Assembly (NCBI RefSeq): GCF_001418575.1
Contig: NZ_LIQR01000114.1
Span: 23,682 to 87,681 of the forward strand
Origin: Peterkaempfera griseoplana
GTDB lineage: Bacteria > Actinomycetota > Actinomycetes > Streptomycetales > Streptomycetaceae
Reading direction: 5' to 3'
DNA: 64,000 bases
Shown: piece after piece, positions 42,813 through 51,089 of the stretch
How the letters are laid out: each line of letters opens with the position of its first letter
Position numbering within the stretch: the stretch's first letter is position 1
Notes under the pieces: model-generated
What the model saw: the letters and a program-made list of their open reading frames with translations, nothing else
What the model was told of the DNA's origin: nothing
Databases searched by the model: none
Program-made: the position numbers and the translations under genes

Positions 42813-43658
42813 GTGACCTGGTTCACCACGGACAAGCCCGACGTGTTTCGATCCGAGGCGGGGACATTTCTCGCCACCCGGCCCGACTGGCACACCATGC
42901 TGCTCTCCGGGCTCGACACGATCGAACGACTGCGGGCCGAAGGCAAAGCCCCGCCCACAGTCCTGGGCTGGTGGCGGGAACCCGATGAGACGGCGACAAC
43001 GGCCGCGTTCGTGTGGATGCCGCCGCACCTGCTGGCAGCCAGCCGCCTTTCCCAGGACGCGACCACCCACCTGGCCAACCTCCTGTCCGACCGGACCCAG
43101 CCGTTCACACAGCTCGTGGCCGACGACGCATCGGCCGGCGCCTTCTCCGACGCGTGGCGGACGACCACCGGCTCCCGGCCCAAGAGCGGACCGCATCTGC
43201 GCCTCCATCGGCTTGACGGGCTGGTGCGCCCCGCCCTCGCTCCACCAGGGGCACCGCGGACGGCCACCGGCAACGACCGGGCTCTGCTCCACGACTGGTG
43301 CGCCCGTTTCGTCACCGAAGCCGGCTCGCTCGGGGCCGATCTGGACGCGTTCATCGACGAACGGCTGACCCGGGGCGGCTGGCGGTTGTGGACGGTGGAG
43401 GACGAACCGGTCGCCATGGCCGCCATGACGTCGGTGGTGGCCGGCACTGCTCGCCTCACCCCCGTCTACACGCTGCCGGAACAACGCGGCCGGGGCTACG
43501 GCTCCGCCGTCACCGCAGCCGTCTCCCAGGCGGCGCATGACGCCGGTGCGGAGCACGTGCTCCTCTTCACCGACCTCGCCAACCCCACAAGCAACAGCGT
43601 CTACCAGCGCATCGGATACCGCCCCGTCTCGGACTTCCGCATCGTGGTGGCGTCCTGA
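42813..43658 (+). CDS. GNAT-family N-acetyltransferase
   Basis: 281 aa from GTG 42813 (GGAG about 13 nt upstream). The N-terminal about 140 residues are poorly conserved; the GNAT domain (about 150-281) has WRLWTVEDEPVAMAAMTSVV, LTPVYTLPEQRGRGYGSAV (acetyl-CoA pyrophosphate loop with R-G-R-G-Y-G) and LLFTDLANPTSNSVYQRIGY. The late motif N-P-x-S-N-x-x-Y is characteristic of GNATs acting on amines or amino acids. It is the first of four GNAT genes within 5.4 kb. Substrate unknown. Confidence 0.88.
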   Translation: MTWFTTDKPDVFRSEAGTFLATRPDWHTMLLSGLDTIERLRAEGKAPPTVLGWWREPDETATTAAFVWMPPHLLAASRLSQDATTHLANLLSDRTQPFTQLVADDASAGAFSDAWRTTTGSRPKSGPHLRLHRLDGLVRPALAPPGAPRTATGNDRALLHDWCARFVTEAGSLGADLDAFIDERLTRGGWRLWTVEDEPVAMAAMTSVVAGTARLTPVYTLPEQRGRGYGSAVTAAVSQAAHDAGAEHVLLFTDLANPTSNSVYQRIGYRPVSDFRIVVAS

Positions 43659-43830
43659 GACCCCGACAGCCGGCGCCGTCGACGGCCGCAGGCAACGTCC
43701 GTGCGCGGAGACAAGGACCCAACGGCCGCATCACACGGTCGGAACAACGTGTGTGTGAAGGCGGCCGGACAAGCCGCGAGACACCTTCGGACCGCCCCAG
43801 GTCCGAGGCTTGCACACAGAGGTGACACCC

Positions 43831-44667
43831 ATGACCAACGTATCAAGCGAAGCCGGCGAACCGTCTGTGGCGGGCACGTTGCCGGACAGGCGCGCACCGT
43901 ACGACCTGTGGCATCCCGGCACCACGGCCGACGTCACCGCGAACTTCCGGCAGTACCTGACCGGATGGGGCGTGGCGGACGCCGGTGACAGTGACATCGA
44001 CTGGTTCCGCAGTGGGCTGGCGCAGCCGCAGTTCAACGGAGTGGTGAGGGTACGCTCCTTGGAGCAGGTCGAGCAGATCACTGCCACCGCGCGGCAGCGG
44101 CTCGCCGGAGTGCCCTGGTGGTGGTGGGTGGGCCCGGACAGCCCCGCGGGCACGTCGTCGGCCCTCGCCGAGCAGGGAGCCACGGAACTCACCACGATCC
44201 CTGTGATGGTCAGGCCTCTCGACCAGGCGGTGGATCCGCTGGAATCATCGCCCGGTCTGAGGATCGAAGCGGTGAGCGGTGACCACCGTCTGCGGGAACT
44301 GGTCCGCACCTACAGCGCCTCGATGGGCGTCGCTGCGGGCCTCGAGTCCGACATCGTGCGCATCGAGTCACAACGTCGGGACAACGCGGACATCGTCCGC
44401 CTGGCGGCGGTTCTCGACGACCGTGTCGTCGGGACGACCGTGGTGATCACAGCCCACGACGTGGCCGGGATCTTCATCGTCCACGTGGCCGAGACGCATC
44501 GCCGACTCGGCATCGGCACAGCGTTGACCGCGGCGGCGCTCCGCGTGGGACAGGACCGTGGAATGCGGCTGGCAGCACTCGCCGCGAGCCCGGCCGGCGA
44601 GCCGCTGTACCGGCGATTCGGCTTCGTCGAGGTTTCGCAGTACCGCCTCTTCACCTTCCCCGTTTAG
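43831..44667 (+). CDS. GNAT-family N-acetyltransferase
   Basis: 278 aa from ATG 43831 with AGAGGTG about 7 nt upstream. The N-terminal half (YLTGWGVADAGDSDIDWFRS, LAGVPWWWWVGPDSP) is a degenerate GNAT-like domain; the C-terminal half has AAVLDDRVVGTTVVITAHDV, IFIVHVAETHRRLGIGTALT (acetyl-CoA loop) and SPAGEPLYRRFGFVEV. Such proteins are the double-GNAT form in which only the second domain is catalytic. Substrate unknown; other GNAT genes follow on the same strand. Confidence 0.88.
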   Translation: MTNVSSEAGEPSVAGTLPDRRAPYDLWHPGTTADVTANFRQYLTGWGVADAGDSDIDWFRSGLAQPQFNGVVRVRSLEQVEQITATARQRLAGVPWWWWVGPDSPAGTSSALAEQGATELTTIPVMVRPLDQAVDPLESSPGLRIEAVSGDHRLRELVRTYSASMGVAAGLESDIVRIESQRRDNADIVRLAAVLDDRVVGTTVVITAHDVAGIFIVHVAETHRRLGIGTALTAAALRVGQDRGMRLAALAASPAGEPLYRRFGFVEVSQYRLFTFPV

Positions 44668-44927
44668 CGTGAGCTGCCCCTTTACGGACTGAGGAACGGG
44701 GGCGGCCCGCTGCCGGACAACCAGGCACCCAGCGACTGGAATCCGCCCTTCCCCAACCCTGTCGTCACCAAGTCCCTGCCTGACCGGCCGATCAACACCA
44801 GCCGCCAAGTCGTCATGAACGGCCCAGCTACAGGCCGAACAGGCGCCCCAAGAGCCCGACCGACAAGACCGGGGAGCCGCGATGAGGCAGTGGCAAAACC
44901 GATGGCCGGCCCCGGGATACTGCCGTC

Positions 44928-45491
44928 ATGGCCGTCACCCAGCAGCTTGCCCGCGTCTCGGCGGAGTACCTAGCCGCCTGCCGCCAGTCAGCCGACGAAT
45001 CATCGGAGGGAGACCCACACTGGGAGCCGCCGTCTGTCGACTGGCTGGATCTGGACTGGGCACCGGCCATGCTGGAGCGCGTCTGCGCACTGGCGCGGCT
45101 GGACGCTGTCCGCCTGCAGGCGCTCAGGCGCGCGACCGAGGGCGACACCGAGATCGATCTGAGCTTCCTCAACAAGCACCCGCATGCCATCGGGCCCTTA
45201 GGCCCCAGCCCAACGGCCCTCTCGGCACCGGAAGTCGCCCGCGTCTCCACACTGCTCGGAGGGATCGACATGCAGGCGATCCTCTCGGTCCTGCCTGCCG
45301 ACGACAACGATGCAGGTGCCGTCATCGGGTACGGCGCCGAGGGGATCATCGGCGGTCCAATACGCGCGCGCAACTCGACCCACTGCAGGGCGTGGACTGC
45401 GATCGAAGGCGGCTGTTCGCCCGCATCGTCTCCCGGGCCTCGGATTCCCGCGCGGCTTCCGGCTTCCGGCGGCTCTATGCCGACGGCTTGA
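44928..45491 (+). CDS. DUF1877-like protein with altered C-terminus
   Basis: 187 aa. Residues 1-about 135 fit the DUF1877/YfbM pattern: MAVTQQLARVSAEYLAACRQ, VDWLDLDWAPAMLERV, FLNKHPHAIGPLG and LSVLPADDNDAGAVIGYGAE. After about residue 138 the expected tail (Y-L-x-x-x-F-x-x-L-x-x-F-Y ... W) is absent and the frame runs into low-complexity Ser/Pro/Arg sequence until a stop inside the 3' end of the convergent MBL gene (17-bp overlap). Most likely the 3' end has been lost or frameshifted. The first ATG has no strong SD. Confidence 0.55.
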   Translation: MAVTQQLARVSAEYLAACRQSADESSEGDPHWEPPSVDWLDLDWAPAMLERVCALARLDAVRLQALRRATEGDTEIDLSFLNKHPHAIGPLGPSPTALSAPEVARVSTLLGGIDMQAILSVLPADDNDAGAVIGYGAEGIIGGPIRARNSTHCRAWTAIEGGCSPASSPGPRIPARLPASGGSMPTA

Positions 45492-46320
45492 ACACCTTTG
45501 CCGCACCCCAGAGCGAGCCGGGGTTGACACGGCGCGGGTGGCGGCCGAGCACCGCCTGGTAGAACTCGATCGCGCTCGACGTGGCCGAGAGCGCCTCCTC
45601 GACGTCCAGGAGGTAGTCGATCGACTCCTGGATGACGACCGGGTCGTCGTCACGGTCGGGCGACTTGTGGGCGGCGACGACGCGCTCCGCGCCGAAGGTC
45701 TGGATCGTCCGCAGTGCGGCGATCCACTCCGCGCGTGAGGCGGCGTCCGACTCCGCGAGATACATGTGGGTGTTGTTGTAGACGACGTCTCCGGCGACGA
45801 CGAGCTTGGCGTCGGGAGCCCACAGGACGCTGGTGCCTTCGGTGTCGGTGTGGCCGGTGTCGACCGCCCTCAGCTCATGGCCTTCAAGGGGGATGTGGTC
45901 GCCTTCGAGCTCGTCGGGGACGACCGCGACCGGGATCTGTCCCGGGAAGAGCCGACCCCAGAACCCCTCGCGCCAGTCATCCGTTGCCTGTGTGCGGGCG
46001 CCGGCAACGGCTCCGGGGGTCGCGACGGCCTGCGCCCCGGGGAAGGCCTCCAGCAGTTGCCCGATCCCGTACGTGTGGTCGCCGTGTCCATGCGTGCAGT
46101 AGATGTGCGTGAGATTGCGCTCGTGCTGCCTGATCCAGTCGATCAGCCTTTCGTTCTGCTCGATCGTCGTGAAGGTGTCGACGAGTACGGCGTCGCGCTC
46201 GCCGAGGATCAGCGTCGCCGCGTTCATGACCCACCGCAGGTCTTCGTTGTCGCCCGGCGGGAGGTCACGGACGAGCCCCTCACGGCGAGCCAGAAGTGTG
46301 TCGTAGGTCAGGTCGGTCAT
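45475..46320 (-). CDS. MBL-fold metallo-hydrolase
   Basis: 281 aa from ATG 46320 (AAGAGG 5 nt upstream). The metallo-beta-lactamase motif is THGHGDHTYG with ligands His77, His79, Asp81 and His82; later ligands are in VDTGHTDTEGTSVLW (His), VVAGDVVYNNTH (Asp) and VVAAHKSPDR (His). The early strand AATLILGERDAVLVDTF is typical of glyoxalase-II-like or SoxX-type hydrolases of broad function. Substrate unknown. An inverted repeat 22 nt upstream of the start suggests repression by a local regulator. Confidence 0.9.
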   Translation of the reverse strand: MTDLTYDTLLARREGLVRDLPPGDNEDLRWVMNAATLILGERDAVLVDTFTTIEQNERLIDWIRQHERNLTHIYCTHGHGDHTYGIGQLLEAFPGAQAVATPGAVAGARTQATDDWREGFWGRLFPGQIPVAVVPDELEGDHIPLEGHELRAVDTGHTDTEGTSVLWAPDAKLVVAGDVVYNNTHMYLAESDAASRAEWIAALRTIQTFGAERVVAAHKSPDRDDDPVVIQESIDYLLDVEEALSATSSAIEFYQAVLGRHPRRVNPGSLWGAAKVFKPSA

Positions 46321-46341
46321 GGCGCCTCTTCCCATCAATGG

Positions 46342-46362
46342 ATGTAACCATTATTGCTACAT
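46342..46362. promoter_or_regulatory. Operator-like dyad upstream of MBL hydrolase
   Basis: ATGTAAC-CATTATT-GCTACAT: 7-nt arms with one mismatch around a 7-nt AT-rich spacer, directly upstream of the SD of the minus-strand MBL gene. AT-rich dyads of this length fit MarR or TetR binding sites. Confidence 0.5.
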
Positions 46363-46482
46363 CGCCACACTCTCCGGCAAGTTCGCTCGTCACGCCCCGG
46401 CGATGCCCGAGGAGCGACCCGCTGCGCCGACACCCTTGCCGCCGTCTCGGGGTCGTGCGTTTTGCCGACCACGATAGATTAT

Positions 46483-46497
46483 GGTTAACGTCTAACC
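46483..46497. promoter_or_regulatory. Short dyad upstream of GNAT gene
   Basis: GGTTA-ACGTC-TAACC, perfect 5-bp arms, in an AT-rich pocket 128 bp before the GNAT start at 46625 and 163 bp before the MBL start. It may control either divergent gene. Confidence 0.4.
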
Positions 46498-46624
46498 TGC
46501 CTGACCGTGTGATCGCGGACGTCCGCTGGCACTGCCCCCATCAGACGCGCTCTTCGCGTCACGATCGCTTCTCTCCCCCTCCGGCGTCCTGCCGCCGTCA
46601 CAGCACCTCGCAACTGGAGTTCAC

Positions 46625-47416
46625 ATGGATCCCAAGTCTCTCGGTTTCCGGGCGGACGCGGCCGCGCACGCTTTCGGATCGGCGATGCAGAGGCTGGTGA
46701 GCGTCGTTCCGGGGGCCATCGGCCACAGCGGTCCCGAGGGCACCCTCCTCGCTCTCACCCGTTCGCAGATACCCGCTCTGAACGTCGTAATGAGCACGGC
46801 GAGGGAACCCGACGCGGGGAAGATCGCGGACCTGGCCGCCGTGGCCGCCGCGGAGGCGGCCCGAGACGGATTCCCCTGGAGCATCCGCCTGCGCGGCGTC
46901 CCGGACGAGGCGATCACGCGTAGGGCCGGTGAGTACGGCCTGACCGGCACGTCCGAACAGCCCTTCATGGTGATGCCACTGAAGGACGCGTCCAGGCGCG
47001 CCCCGGCGGGCGGACAGGTACGGGTGCGCACCCTCAGCGGACACGAGTACAACGAGTTCGCCGAGGTGCTGGCCGCGGGGTTCGGCGCCCCTCCGGTGAT
47101 CATTTCGAGCCTGTACACACCGGCTGTTCTGGACACGCCGGGGATCACCGCCTACCTGGCCGAGGCGGACGGGGTCGCGGTAGCCGCGGGCCTGGGGGTC
47201 GTCGTCGAGGACCACCTCGGCGTCATCAACATCGCCACGACGCCGCAGCACCGCGGACAGGGTCACGCCCGGGTCATGGTCGAAAGGATCCTGGCGGACG
47301 GGTGGGCCGCCGGCGCGCACACGGCCTATCTGCACACGACCGATGAGGCAGTCGGTCTCTTCGAGGGCCTCGGCTTCCGCACCGCGGAGACGTGGACATC
47401 GCTGATCGCAGCCTGA
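46625..47416 (+). CDS. GNAT-family N-acetyltransferase
   Basis: 263 aa from ATG 46625 (CTGGAG 5-6 nt upstream). The N-terminal part (MDPKSLGFRADAAAHAFGSA) precedes a C-terminal GNAT domain with YLAEADGVAVAAGLGVVVED, LGVINIATTPQHRGQGHARV (Q-x-x-G-x-G/H acetyl-CoA loop) and YLHTTDEAVGLFEGLGFR. The N-terminal region lacks the acetyl-CoA loop, so it is a double-GNAT-like protein similar in plan to that at 43831. Substrate unknown. It is divergent from the MBL gene, with dyads between them. Confidence 0.87.
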   Translation: MDPKSLGFRADAAAHAFGSAMQRLVSVVPGAIGHSGPEGTLLALTRSQIPALNVVMSTAREPDAGKIADLAAVAAAEAARDGFPWSIRLRGVPDEAITRRAGEYGLTGTSEQPFMVMPLKDASRRAPAGGQVRVRTLSGHEYNEFAEVLAAGFGAPPVIISSLYTPAVLDTPGITAYLAEADGVAVAAGLGVVVEDHLGVINIATTPQHRGQGHARVMVERILADGWAAGAHTAYLHTTDEAVGLFEGLGFRTAETWTSLIAA

Positions 47417-47625
47417 CCGCCGCCGCATCGGCGCGGTGAGGCTCGGGCACCGTGGGCGTTGCCGGCGACGCCGACGGTGCCGGGCCGGATGCGCCTCGGC
47501 CTGCCGCGCGGATTCGCATTCCGCGGCCGTGGCATGTGCCGGGCATTGTGGGCCGGGAGAGCTCGGGGCCTGGTCGTGAGAGGCCCCATGGCCGGCCCCG
47601 TCCCGCGCCTACGGGAGGAGCGCCT

Positions 47626-48171
47626 ATGCTCCCACCCGTGAACGAGGCTACCGACGGCATACGGATCAGACCGGGCAGCCTGGCCGACGCACCAGCCGTG
47701 CTGGACATGCTCGACCGCGCGGTGCTCTGGATGAACAATCGCGGCAACACCGAGCAGTGGGGCACGACACCGTATTCGCAGAAGCCCGGCGGGGTGGCGC
47801 GGGTCGAGCGGTACATGACCGAGAACGCCCCGTACATCGCGGAGCTGGACGGGGCACCTGTCGGGGCCCTGGTCATGGATTCCGGGCCCAGCCCGCAGAT
47901 GCCGATCGCGCCGGTCGAGCAACCCGAGCGGTACGTCCGGCTGCTGGTCTCCGACCGACGGCACGCCGGTCTGGGCATCGGGGCGGCACTGCTGGCCCAT
48001 GCAGCAGATGAGACCCGGCGGGCTGGAGTGGAGCTGCTGCGGGTCGACTGCTGGGCGGGCGGCGGAGGCGAGTTGGTCGAGTTCTACAAGCGCAACGGCT
48101 TCACTCCCACCGATCGTTTCCTGTCCGGAGCATGGCCGGGACAGGTGTTGGCCCGACGGGTCGAAGGCTAG
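47626..48171 (+). CDS. GNAT-family N-acetyltransferase
   Basis: 181 aa from ATG 47626 with GGGAGGAG 5 nt upstream. Single GNAT domain: IRIRPGSLADAPAVLDMLDR, then APYIAELDGAPVGALVMDS, YVRLLVSDRRHAGLGIGAAL (acetyl-CoA loop R-x-x-G-x-G-x-G/A) and LLRVDCWAGGGGELVEFYKR. It resembles small GNATs annotated as acting on aminoglycosides or amino acids; the Trp-rich mid-part (WMNNRGNTEQWGTTPYS) recurs in that group. Substrate unknown. Confidence 0.88.
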   Translation: MLPPVNEATDGIRIRPGSLADAPAVLDMLDRAVLWMNNRGNTEQWGTTPYSQKPGGVARVERYMTENAPYIAELDGAPVGALVMDSGPSPQMPIAPVEQPERYVRLLVSDRRHAGLGIGAALLAHAADETRRAGVELLRVDCWAGGGGELVEFYKRNGFTPTDRFLSGAWPGQVLARRVEG

Positions 48172-48487
48172 GACGGAGCGCAAAGCGGCAGGCTCGTCCG
48201 GCAGGTCCGTCCGCGAGCGGTATCCCTGCTCGGGCGAGCGGACCCATCACCTCCCGCCACGCCCGCAAGGTCTGCGGCCGACCGTGCAGCTGGAAGCAGG
48301 GGTTCGCCCTCGCCGCCCACGACAGCGTGCAGACGCGTTCCGTTGACATCGAGCCGCCGATGCAGAACCCGCTGAGAGCACTGTGCGCGCGGTGTTGGCC
48401 GCGGCGTGTGTCATGGTGCTGTACTTCGTCGCGCAACGGCTTCCCCCTTGGGGCCTGTCACGACGTGCCGTGCTCTCGGGCCTGTTA
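48172..48487. other. Intergenic; possible remnant of a membrane protein
   Basis: Plus-strand 48382-48450 can be read as a hydrophobic helix (AVLAAACVMVLYFVAQRLPL) like the first segment of small ion channels, but no start, SD or further domain is present. Otherwise nothing is recognised. Confidence 0.3.
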
Positions 48488-48976
48488 TCAGTCCAGTGAG
48501 CGGACGCTGTCCGCAGCCGCCAGCAGGGTGCTTTCCAGGGCAAGCATCTGCTCGAGGATCTGAGCCTGCCTGTCGGGGTCCGCATCACCGACCGTCAGCC
48601 GTTCCAGACGGCTCCACACCTCCTCGACCTGCCGCCGCAGCACCTGGCTTGCCGCAGTGGGTTCGACGAGTGAGGCCCGCTTGTCGCTGGGATCGGGGCT
48701 GCGCCGCACGAACCCGGACTTCTCAAGGCGCTGGATCGTACGCGTCATCGTGGCAGCATCGGAGCCGAGAACCTTGGCGAGATCCGCCTGACGCTGCGCC
48801 CCCGTCTCCCAGAGCTGCATCATGACCAGCTCCTGACCGGGATACAGGCCCACTTCCCGCAGCAGAGCGCCGGCGAGCATGCGATGGAGGCGCGCGACAC
48901 GGAAGATCGCATGGCTGACGGGGCCGTTCACAGCCGTGCTTGGCCGATCAATCTTTTCACTGAAAGCCTCGGTCAC
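48488..48976 (-). CDS. MarR-family transcriptional regulator
   Basis: 162 aa from GTG 48976, with GGGAGGGG 5 nt upstream. Winged-helix MarR domain: LYPGQELVMMQLWETGAQRQ, ADLAKVLGSDAATMTRTIQR (recognition helix) and the wing FVRRSPDPSDKRASLVEPTA with the conserved D-x-R. Flanking helices allow dimerisation. A dyad at 49043-49056 lies 67 nt upstream of its start and recurs before the cupin gene, so it probably represses itself and the cupin gene. Confidence 0.92.
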   Translation of the reverse strand: MTEAFSEKIDRPSTAVNGPVSHAIFRVARLHRMLAGALLREVGLYPGQELVMMQLWETGAQRQADLAKVLGSDAATMTRTIQRLEKSGFVRRSPDPSDKRASLVEPTAASQVLRRQVEEVWSRLERLTVGDADPDRQAQILEQMLALESTLLAAADSVRSLD

Positions 48977-49042
48977 GACGACCCCTCCCTCACCCGACGA
49001 CCTGCGTCCTGATGACTTCCGAGTGTCAGGCTACAGGATTTC

Positions 49043-49056
49043 ACTGTCCGAGCAGT
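49043..49056. promoter_or_regulatory. MarR box 1 (autoregulatory)
   Basis: ACTGTCCGAGCAGT, dyad-symmetric at 10 of 14 positions. It shares TGTyCGArCAGT with the site upstream of the cupin gene. Confidence 0.6.
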
Positions 49057-49341
49057 AAGCCAATCTACCGTTCCGACGGAACCCCCCCTGCCGCGACTCT
49101 TCGGCGCCCCGCCACACCCGTCCACTGGGCTCCGGCTGTCGGCATGGGCGGTGTGCGGCCCGTGCATACAGCTCATTGAGGCGCCGTACGCGCCATTCGC
49201 CATCACTCCCCCAGCCGTCAAGCCCTCCACCCGAGACGGGACGCGAGGGGGCCAACGGTCCTATCGCGCAACTCATTCCTGCCCGGACATCTAGTTCCCG
49301 TCACGCCTTGCCTCAGGCGACTCGGGAGAGCTACAGTCCAT

Positions 49342-49361
49342 TTACTTGTTCGAACAGTTAA
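49342..49361. promoter_or_regulatory. MarR box 2 in the cupin promoter
   Basis: The core TGTTCGAACA is a perfect 10-bp palindrome; the 20-bp window 49342-49361 is symmetric at 16 positions. It is 44-63 nt upstream of the cupin ATG, in an AT-rich pocket, and matches box 1 upstream of the MarR gene. Confidence 0.65.
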
Positions 49362-49404
49362 CTTCGCAGACGCAGAGGCCCGCCACAAGAAGGGATTGAT
49401 TTAC

Positions 49405-49872
49405 ATGAGCATGCCATACCTAGCTCAAGCGGATGAGCAGCAGACGCTGGAGTGGCTCGACGGAGGTACGTTCTCCGTCCTGCTGGACAGCCAGGCCACC
49501 GAGGGACAGTTGACCGTTGGCCGATTCCGGGTCGACAAGGGAGTGGCCGCTCCGTTCCACATGCACACACGTGAGGACGAGGTCTTCATGCTCATCAACG
49601 GCAGCGCCCTGCTCTGGGCCGGGGACGAGCAGATGGAGATGACCGAGGGCGGCATCGTCTATCTGCCGCGCAACATCCCGCACAGCTACCGCATCACGTC
49701 CGACACGGCCGATCTGCTCATGATCGCGACCCCGGGGGGCATCGAGGGCATGTTCCGCCATGCCGGGCGTGATGTCAGGACGCCCCGACCCGAAGACTTC
49801 AAGCTGGACCCCGTCAAGATGGCCGAGGCCGCCGACATGTACGGCCAAGTCGTCCTGGGCCCGCCCCGGTGA
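49405..49872 (+). CDS. Cupin-domain protein (quercetin-dioxygenase-like)
   Basis: 155 aa from ATG 49405 (AAGGG about 11 nt upstream). The cupin motifs are intact: motif 1 PFHMHTREDEVFMLINGSAL (H-x-H-x4-E-x6-G) and motif 2 GGIVYLPRNIPHSYRITSDT (G-x5-P-x-G/N-x2-H). The His/His/Glu/His set should bind Fe or another divalent metal. Single-domain cupins of this type are often annotated as quercetin 2,3-dioxygenase but the real substrate is usually unknown. The MarR-type site in the promoter suggests induction by a small aromatic or phenolic ligand (inference). Confidence 0.9.
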   Translation: MSMPYLAQADEQQTLEWLDGGTFSVLLDSQATEGQLTVGRFRVDKGVAAPFHMHTREDEVFMLINGSALLWAGDEQMEMTEGGIVYLPRNIPHSYRITSDTADLLMIATPGGIEGMFRHAGRDVRTPRPEDFKLDPVKMAEAADMYGQVVLGPPR

Positions 49873-50140
49873 GGGGGAGAACGGCGACCGCACCGGCCGC
49901 CCGTCGTACCCCAGAACAGTTTTGACGACATGTCAGGCGCTCGGGCAACCCGGACGAGGTGCGGACCGCCTCCGTGAGCAGCCGAGCGAACACCCCTGGG
50001 AGGGAGGCACGAGTCTCGAGAGGCCCTCGGCGAACGCGGCCCGGGCGGACCGCCCGGAAGACCAGGACGAGCAAGGCGCGAGGGGGAGACCCCGGTGGCG
50101 GCCGGGGCCGACCCCCCTACTCCGCTGACGTGTGCGACGT

Positions 50141-51040
50141 CTACCGAGCGCACATGCGCTGGGTGAGGAAGAGGGCCGCGCGGTCCAGTGCCTCGTCCGC
50201 CTCGTCCAGTATGCCGGCGAACGACTGGAACACATGCGGCACGTCTGCGGTGATGTCCAGAATGACGTCCACCCCGACTGCCCTCGCACGGGCCGCGAGA
50301 CGGGTGGAGTCGTCCAGCAGGATCTCGTTCGTGCCCACCTGGATCAGCAGTGGGGGAAAGCCGGTCAGGTCGGCGAGGACGGCCGGGCTGAGCAAGGGTT
50401 GGCGAGGGTCGGCTTCGGCGAGGTACATGGCCCCGGTGTGTTCAACGGCCGCACGGGTGAAGATCGGGTCGATGCCCTCCTTGGTGTCCATGCTCTCGCC
50501 CGTGCGGGTGGCGTCGAGGCCGGGAGAGAACGCCACGATGGCGGCGGGCAGCGGGAGACCCGCGTCACGGGCGGCGAGGCAGGTGGTGACGGCGAGGCCG
50601 CCGCCGGCGGAGTCGCCGGCGAACGCGATGGCCGAGGAGTCCATGCCGCTGTCGAGGAGGCCGCGGTAGGCGCTCAGGGTGTCCTCGATCGCGGCGGGGA
50701 ACGGGTGCTCGGGGGCAAGCCGGTAGTCCAGCGAGTACGACTCGAAGCCGGTCTTGGCTACGAGGTGTCCCGTCAGCGACAGGGCGGTCTCAGGGGAGCC
50801 GAACACAAAGCCGCCGCCATGGAAGTACAGGATCGTCCCTGCGCGCGACCCGCTGTCCGGCACGACATGCAGTGCGGGCCGGTCGCCGAGCGTCGTCTGC
50901 GTGGTGCGGATGGTGTCGGGCACGATCATCCGGGCCATCAACGCTTTGAATCCGGCGCGCAGTTCCTCGACCGACCGGGGGCCCTCGGGCCGCGGCTGCC
51001 GCATCATCGCGTCGATCCGGGCGCGCTGTTCCTTGCTCAT
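50141..51040 (-). CDS. Alpha/beta-hydrolase, HSL-type esterase/lipase
   Basis: 299 aa from ATG 51040 with GGAG about 8 nt upstream. The oxyanion-hole motif HGGG is at 74-77 (ILYFHGGGFVFGSPE) and the nucleophile elbow GDSAGG holds Ser144; YRLAPEHPFPAAIED is characteristic of hormone-sensitive-lipase-type esterases. The catalytic Asp/Glu is in VGTNEILLDDS and the His in ADVPHVFQSF. It hydrolyses short-chain esters; cytoplasmic, no signal peptide. It is divergent from a MarR gene only 43 bp away, so it is probably its target. Confidence 0.92.
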   Translation of the reverse strand: MSKEQRARIDAMMRQPRPEGPRSVEELRAGFKALMARMIVPDTIRTTQTTLGDRPALHVVPDSGSRAGTILYFHGGGFVFGSPETALSLTGHLVAKTGFESYSLDYRLAPEHPFPAAIEDTLSAYRGLLDSGMDSSAIAFAGDSAGGGLAVTTCLAARDAGLPLPAAIVAFSPGLDATRTGESMDTKEGIDPIFTRAAVEHTGAMYLAEADPRQPLLSPAVLADLTGFPPLLIQVGTNEILLDDSTRLAARARAVGVDVILDITADVPHVFQSFAGILDEADEALDRAALFLTQRMCAR

Positions 51041-51079
51041 GGGTGTACTCCTGCCGCAGGTAGCTTCCAGTACACTATA

Positions 51080-51089
51080 TGCCATGGCA
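51080..51089. promoter_or_regulatory. Palindrome at MarR/esterase divergent promoter
   Basis: TGCCATGGCA, a perfect 10-bp palindrome covering the MarR start codon, with flanks extending toward ATA/TAT. It lies in the 43-bp intergenic space to the esterase and fits a MarR operator blocking both genes. Confidence 0.55.

Noticed and set aside
48382..48450. Hydrophobic segment like the first helix of a small ion channel
   Set aside because: No start signal or pore motif; too short to name.
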